64,000 bases of DNA from Desulfosarcina alkanivorans (GTDB lineage: Bacteria; Desulfobacterota; Desulfobacteria; Desulfobacterales; Desulfosarcinaceae): NCBI RefSeq assembly GCF_009688945.1, contig NZ_AP021874.1, positions 930,001-994,000 on the forward strand. The letters run 5' to 3'. The notes under the pieces are model-generated. The model made no database searches and was not told the origin of the DNA. It saw nothing but the letters and a program-made list of their open reading frames with translations. Of this stretch, positions 63,939 through 64,000 are shown piece by piece. The translations under genes were made by a program, and so were the position numbers. Every line of letters starts with the position of its first letter. The stretch's first letter is position 1.

Positions 63939-64000
63939 GGTTGTGCTCTCCTTGGTCCAGTATTTCCCGTTTTGCGGCTGTGCGCCCAGCTGATTGACTT

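Overview
The window reads as chromosome of a high-GC Gram-negative bacterium, most likely a sulfate-reducing type Desulfobacterota (Desulfosarcina/Desulfatitalea-like). This is inferred from gene content: a stand-alone PocR domain, a symporter/histidine kinase fusion, an Hsp70 homologue beside a DUF2760 gene, a PfaC-like polyketide/PUFA synthase with ole genes, and many PAS and response-regulator proteins. No rRNA, tRNA, CRISPR array or intact transposase gene was seen.

Region 1 (1-9.5 kb) is an accessory, defence-like island with visibly lower GC. It holds a DprA/Smf-like protein (cut by the window edge), a fused SF1 helicase, nuclease and LexA-type autoprotease, an HNH endonuclease, an uncharacterised helical protein, an AbrB/Doc toxin-antitoxin pair, an FRG-domain protein and an unknown. 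Copies of a short intergenic repeat (CTCACGCAAAG...) and two decayed copies of the HNH 5' end lie among them. Region 2 (9.5-18.9 kb) carries a transglutaminase-like protein, two YkuD L,D-transpeptidases around a small Lpp-like lipoprotein, a pyridoxal kinase, a beta-helix lipoprotein, a ketopantoate reductase and an MFS carrier. Region 3 (19-30.3 kb) has a signalling block (LuxR-type regulator, receiver protein, PilZ protein, PAS histidine kinase), then J-domain, Nudix, endonuclease V-like and formylglutamate-amidohydrolase-like genes, a PAS protein, an arginase-family gene interrupted by an in-frame TGA, an ADP-ribosylglycohydrolase and two tiny basic proteins.

Region 4 (30.7-42.1 kb, minus strand) is the most striking part. 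One apparent operon runs from a 2346-residue synthase (KS, CLF-like KS, AT, four hot-dog/DH domains) through oleB, oleC and oleD to a PocR-domain gene, and ends at a clear intrinsic terminator. The synthase sits where oleA normally lies in oleABCD. This suggests a long-chain polyene-type product processed through beta-lactone chemistry, with the missing partners (ACP, KR, ER, OleA) encoded elsewhere or replaced.

Region 5 (42.3-64 kb) is mostly core-like: universal stress protein, MFS carrier, aspartate kinase, J-domain protein, YceD-like protein, peroxiredoxin, a 5'-nucleotidase operon, CDF metal transporter, SSF-histidine kinase, Hsp70/DUF2760 pair, glucose-6-phosphate isomerase and a FabH-like ketoacyl synthase. 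Small terminal-inverted-repeat (MITE-like) elements lie at about 12.4, 43.7 and 59.8 kb.
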